Assembly (NCBI GenBank): GCA_003641345.1
Contig: QNAD01000069.1
Location: 1-8,428 of the forward strand
Length of the DNA stretch: 8,428 nt
Reading direction: 5' to 3'
DNA from: Candidatus Zixiibacteriota bacterium
GTDB taxonomy: Bacteria; Zixibacteria; MSB-5A5; GN15; FEB-12
Made by a program: the position numbers and the translations under genes. The notes below the pieces were generated by a model. The model saw nothing but the letters and a program-made list of their open reading frames with translations, did not search any database and was not told the DNA's origin. Shown here piece after piece: positions 4,938-8,428 of the stretch (within the stretch, counting starts at the first letter, position 1; each line of letters begins with the position of its first letter).

Positions 4938-7913
4938 ATGAGTGATTTCAAAAAATTATTAAAAGATTATAATTATCTTAATCGGTTCCATATTTTCCAA
5001 AACTTAATGCGTTTTAGGATTCGAGAAATTCTTCTTGTTTCCAGTCTATATGACTCGTTTATACTCGAGGAAGAAGGCCAATTATATGAAATGATTCTTT
5101 CTCAGTATCAAACTCTTAATCTATCTCAGGCACCATCTATAACTCGCGTATCAAGTGCCAAAGAGGCTATCGCAATGGCTAAAGATTCAAATAGATTTGA
5201 CCTGATTATAACCACTCCTAATATCACCGATATGTCGGTCGTTGAATTTGCCACTAAAGTTATAAAATCTGGACTTGGGGTGCCAGTTGTATTGTTGACT
5301 TACGATAACAGAGAACTTTTGGACATTGCAGAGCATTATGATATTTCTGTTTTTGAAAAAACATTCATCTGGCAGGGAGATCACCGCATCCTATTATCTA
5401 TTATTAAATATATTGAAGATAAAATGAACGTAGATTATGATACAAAAACAGCCGGGGTTCAGTCTTTGATTTTGATTGAAGATAATGTGTATTTCTATTC
5501 ATCGTTTTTACCGATTATCTATTCTGAAATATTGCGTCATTCTCAAAGTTTGTTGCATGAAGGTGTTAACATCTCTCATCGTATATTAAAAATGAGAGCA
5601 AGACCAAAGATTTTATTATGCAGTTCTTACGAAGAAGCAATGAATTATTATGAGAAATATGAAAAATATATATTAGGTGTCATCTCTGATATTAAGTTTC
5701 CCTGCCGAATGTTCCCGCCTGAGGAAGCAGGTGTTCATTTTGCAAAAAGAGTAATAGAATCTAATTTTGATATTCCGGTTTTACTCCAGTCAAATTCTCC
5801 TGAATTCAAAACCATCGCCGATGAAATGGGAATTTCTTTTTGTTGTAAAACATCGCCAACTCTTTCACGGGATTTACAAAAATTTATTACCAACAATCTT
5901 AGTTTTGGTGATTTTATATTCCGGCTACCGGATAATACCGAGGTTGATCGTGCAGGTGATCTTCGTTCTCTGGAGAAAAAACTTCACACTATTCCGGATG
6001 AATCACTTCTCTATCATGCGGAGCGTAATCATTTCTCTAACTGGTTTAAGGCTCGTACAGAGTTTTTCTTGGCACATAAATTGAGACCAAGACGGGTTTC
6101 TGATTATGAATCAACTGACGAGTTGCGCCGCGATTTGATAACATCGCTACATTTATTTCGAAGAGAACAGTATCTTGGTTCTATTTCTGATTTTGATCCG
6201 GAACAATTTGACGTTAACTCTGGATTTTCAAGAATCGGTGGTGGGTCTTTAGGTGGAAAAGCACGTGGATTGGGATTTGCTAATTCGCTTATTAATAATT
6301 TTAAGATTACCAATTATTTTGATGATTTTAATATTGCCGTTCCGCCATCGATTGTCTTAGGAAGTGATGTTTTTGATCAATTTATAGAGCAGAATAATTT
6401 ACGGGATTTTGCCATTTCTTGCGATGATGACGAGAAAATAATTCAGGGGTTTTTAGCAACTACTTTTCCTCCAATATATAAAGAACAGCTACGATTGTTT
6501 TTGAATCTTATAAGATATCCAATAGCGGTAAGGTCTTCGAGTTTACTGGAAGATTCAAGGTATCTTCCTTTTGCCGGAATTTATCAAACTTATATGTTGC
6601 CCAATAATAATCACAACGCAGAAGCTCGTCTGGAAGAACTCTTAATGGCGATTAAAAAAGTGTTTGCTTCTACTTACAGCCGCCATGCAAAAGACTACAT
6701 TAAATCTACTCCTTATCGTTTAGAAGAAGAAAAGATGGCGGTTATTATACAAAAGTTGGTTGGTGCCCGTTATGAAAACAGATTCTACCCAAGCTTTTCC
6801 GGAGTCGTAAGATCACATAATTTTTATCCATTGCCTCCAATGACATCATCTGATGGTATTGCCGCAATAGGATTAGGGTTAGGGCGAACAGTTGTTGAAG
6901 GTAGTGGGACAATTCGGTTTTGTCCCAGCCATCCAAAACATTCAAATCAATTTTCAACTGTAGATGATACTCTGAAATATTCACAAAAAGAATTCTATGC
7001 CATTAAACTTGAAAATCCTGAAGAAGAAAGAGATTATAATCAGATTATGGAACTGGTAAAATATAATCTGGAGACTGCAGAAAAAGATGGATTACTTTCA
7101 GTCATAGGTTCAACGTATTCTCATGAAAACAATACCATAACTGATGGCACCTCACGGCAAGGAGTTCGGCTGGTAACATTTGCACCAATTTTAAAAAATA
7201 ATTACATACCTCTTCCTAAAATACTGGAAATATTAATGGAGATAGGTAGTTGGGGAATGAGCACACCGGTTGAGATTGAATTTGCTGTAAATCTTTCTAC
7301 TCCACGTGGAACTCCTAAAGAGTTTGGATTTTTGCAAATGAGGCCCTTGGTGAAAAGCCATGAAGCCGAAGAACTTGATGTTGACAGCTATGACCCGGAT
7401 ACACTTTTGTGCAATTCAAGTCAGGTTCTTGGTAACGGTCATATTGATAATATTAAAGATATAATCATGATTGATAAGTCTCGGTTTGATCGTTCGAAAA
7501 CCCGTGAGGCGGCTAAAGAAATCCGACAGTTTAATGTTGAACTTCGAGAAAAAAACATACCGTATTTATTGATAGGAGTCGGCCGTTGGGGCTCATCTGA
7601 CCCTTGGTTGGGAATACCGGTTACCTGGGATGAAATAAACGGTGCCAAAGTTATCGTTGAAACCAGTTTTAAAGATTTCTCTGTGGTACCATCACAAGGA
7701 ACCCATTTCTTTCAGAACATAACATCTTTTAGGATTGGATATTTTACAGTAAATGATAATTTAGAAAATGAATATATTAATTGGGATTGGTTGAGAAAAA
7801 AACGAGCTGTTAAAAAAATGAAATTTACTAAACATATTTCTCTAAAAAAACCATTAACAATAAAAATGAATGGCCACTCCAACCGGGGTATTATTTTACG
7901 ACCAAAAGGATAA
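4938..7913 (+). CDS. Two receiver-like domains fused to an orphan PPDK/PEP-synthase-type ATP-grasp domain
   Basis: A 991-aa predicted cytoplasmic protein with no signal peptide or membrane segment. Residues 28-160 form a degenerate receiver: ILLVSS at 31-36 replaces the acidic pair and Thr93 sits where the acceptor Asp should be, although Thr121 and Lys141 remain. Residues 175-320 form a second receiver with a full set: Glu181-Asp182, acceptor Asp251 (SDIKFP), Ser285 and Lys304. A linker (about 320-430) precedes a PPDK_N/ATP-grasp domain (430-810): GGGSLGGKARGLGF (Lys441), AVRSSSLLEDS (Arg532), PFAGIYQTY, GLGLGRTVVEG (644-654), then VEIEFA and FLQMRP (Gln800). The last 180 residues carry GVGRWGSSDPWLG (880-892) and PSQGTHFFQN (918-927) and resemble neither the PPDK phosphohistidine domain nor its PEP/pyruvate barrel. 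I recall proteins of this architecture in Bacteroidetes, usually annotated as PEP synthase or PPDK, but know no proven activity. An ATP-dependent phosphotransfer role controlled by receiver phosphorylation is inference. Confidence 0.9.
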   Translation: MSDFKKLLKDYNYLNRFHIFQNLMRFRIREILLVSSLYDSFILEEEGQLYEMILSQYQTLNLSQAPSITRVSSAKEAIAMAKDSNRFDLIITTPNITDMSVVEFATKVIKSGLGVPVVLLTYDNRELLDIAEHYDISVFEKTFIWQGDHRILLSIIKYIEDKMNVDYDTKTAGVQSLILIEDNVYFYSSFLPIIYSEILRHSQSLLHEGVNISHRILKMRARPKILLCSSYEEAMNYYEKYEKYILGVISDIKFPCRMFPPEEAGVHFAKRVIESNFDIPVLLQSNSPEFKTIADEMGISFCCKTSPTLSRDLQKFITNNLSFGDFIFRLPDNTEVDRAGDLRSLEKKLHTIPDESLLYHAERNHFSNWFKARTEFFLAHKLRPRRVSDYESTDELRRDLITSLHLFRREQYLGSISDFDPEQFDVNSGFSRIGGGSLGGKARGLGFANSLINNFKITNYFDDFNIAVPPSIVLGSDVFDQFIEQNNLRDFAISCDDDEKIIQGFLATTFPPIYKEQLRLFLNLIRYPIAVRSSSLLEDSRYLPFAGIYQTYMLPNNNHNAEARLEELLMAIKKVFASTYSRHAKDYIKSTPYRLEEEKMAVIIQKLVGARYENRFYPSFSGVVRSHNFYPLPPMTSSDGIAAIGLGLGRTVVEGSGTIRFCPSHPKHSNQFSTVDDTLKYSQKEFYAIKLENPEEERDYNQIMELVKYNLETAEKDGLLSVIGSTYSHENNTITDGTSRQGVRLVTFAPILKNNYIPLPKILEILMEIGSWGMSTPVEIEFAVNLSTPRGTPKEFGFLQMRPLVKSHEAEELDVDSYDPDTLLCNSSQVLGNGHIDNIKDIIMIDKSRFDRSKTREAAKEIRQFNVELREKNIPYLLIGVGRWGSSDPWLGIPVTWDEINGAKVIVETSFKDFSVVPSQGTHFFQNITSFRIGYFTVNDNLENEYINWDWLRKKRAVKKMKFTKHISLKKPLTIKMNGHSNRGIILRPKG

Positions 7914-7968
7914 TTTTAGGATTTGTCATATTTGACGATATAATCAAAAAAATCTTAAATATAATAAT

Positions 7969-8428
7969 ATGCTGATGAAATTATTTGATATCATTCGAAG
8001 AGGTGCTTTTGTTGCTCCAGATAATATAGCTGTTACCCACAGAGATAAGAATATTACCTATAAAGAACTTTTATTGGCTGTAAACAATACTGCTAATAAA
8101 ATATCAGAAATGAATTTACCGCAAGGAACAAAAGTCGCTATTTATTATGAAAATTCAATTGAATACGTAATTCTGTTTTTTGCAATTCAAAAAGCCAATT
8201 TGATCACTGTCCCTCTTGATACATCCTTAAAATCTGATAAAATTAATTTCATTCTTAATGATTGTGATGCCAAACTATTTTTTGTACAAAATAAATTTCT
8301 TAGATTCATTAATGAAATTTTTGCCCAGAGTACTAAGATATCTACTATATTTATTGAGAAAGATATTAAATTAGAAATTAAAAACGTAAAAATAAAAATA
8401 CTCCATAATATATGCGACATAGAAAAGA
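7969..8428 (+). CDS. AMP-forming adenylate/acyl-CoA ligase (ANL superfamily), N-terminal part, cut by the window edge
   Basis: The open frame runs from ATG 7969 to the last base (153 codons) without a stop. The translation shows the classic N-terminal ANL pattern: APDNIAVTHRDKNITYKELL (residues 16-35), then VAIYYENSIEYVILFFAIQKANLITVPLD (about 58-86), then INFILNDCDAKLFFVQ. Such enzymes activate a carboxylate with ATP as the acyl-adenylate and usually pass it to CoA or a carrier thiol. The substrate-defining and P-loop motifs lie beyond the window, so the acid cannot be named. The likely start is ATG 7969 or the ATG two codons later (7975). Neither has a clear Shine-Dalgarno, and the frame is closed upstream by TGA at 7933. 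It lies 55 bp after the ATP-grasp gene on the same strand with no obvious terminator between, so co-transcription is possible. G+C is only about 26%, well below the upstream genes. Confidence 0.85.
   Translation, partial: MLMKLFDIIRRGAFVAPDNIAVTHRDKNITYKELLLAVNNTANKISEMNLPQGTKVAIYYENSIEYVILFFAIQKANLITVPLDTSLKSDKINFILNDCDAKLFFVQNKFLRFINEIFAQSTKISTIFIEKDIKLEIKNVKIKILHNICDIEK

Noticed and set aside
5187..7648. Short open frames within the receiver/ATP-grasp gene in other frames (5187-5384, 5767-6084, 6104-6313, 6745-6984, 7439-7648)
   Set aside because: All overlap a continuous 991-codon gene with recognisable domains. None has its own start signal or a recognisable product.
7925..7936. GTCA-TATT-TGAC hairpin between the ATP-grasp and ligase genes as a terminator
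   Set aside because: The stem is only 4 bp and the following sequence is A-rich rather than T-rich, so termination is not supported.
7932..7965. TTGACG (7932-7937) and TATAAT (7960-7965) as a promoter for the ligase gene
   Set aside because: Both boxes look good alone, but they are 22 bp apart and the -10 is almost touching the ATG, which would give a leaderless transcript. Chance in AT-rich DNA is more likely.
8187..8420. Minus-strand 77-aa open frame near the window end
   Set aside because: It is antisense to the ANL ligase gene, whose plus-strand translation matches a known family. The hydrophobic look comes from reading AT-rich DNA in reverse.

Overview
The window looks like a bacterial chromosome segment from the Bacteroidota/FCB assemblage (Bacteroidota, Ignavibacteria or a related lineage). 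Three things suggest this: a TonB-dependent receptor with an N-terminal carboxypeptidase-regulatory-like domain; a receiver/ATP-grasp protein of an architecture I recall from Bacteroidetes genomes; and AT-rich DNA (roughly 35-40% G+C in genes, lower between them). Clear Shine-Dalgarno sequences precede the receptor and the ATP-grasp gene. That is less typical of core Bacteroidetes, so I do not assign a phylum firmly.

Layout: positions 1-163 are non-coding and hold two stem-loops downstream of the receptor gene. One is a 21-position hairpin that pairs far better as minus-strand RNA. A complete TonB-dependent outer-membrane receptor lies on the minus strand (164-3013). A 477-bp AT-rich divergent intergenic region follows, with three inverted repeats and a plausible gdhA promoter. 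Next, on the plus strand, come gdhA (glutamate dehydrogenase, 3491-4831), a strong intrinsic terminator (4860-4895), a 991-aa protein with two receiver-like domains fused to an orphan pyruvate-phosphate-dikinase-type ATP-grasp domain (4938-7913), and the 5' part of an AMP-forming adenylate/acyl-CoA ligase gene (7969 to the window edge).

How the parts relate: gdhA is central nitrogen metabolism (2-oxoglutarate + ammonium to glutamate) and is insulated from the next gene by its terminator. The receptor takes up an unidentified ligand across the outer membrane and is transcribed divergently. The 991-aa protein is the most interesting item. It keeps the nucleotide-binding half of PEP synthase/PPDK but has neither the recognisable phosphohistidine domain nor the PEP/pyruvate barrel, and it carries one degenerate and one apparently intact receiver domain. 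The usual label (PEP synthase or pyruvate, phosphate dikinase) is therefore probably misleading. The ligase gene follows it by 55 bp on the same strand and is markedly more AT-rich (about 26% G+C by hand count), which may mark the edge of a different gene cluster.
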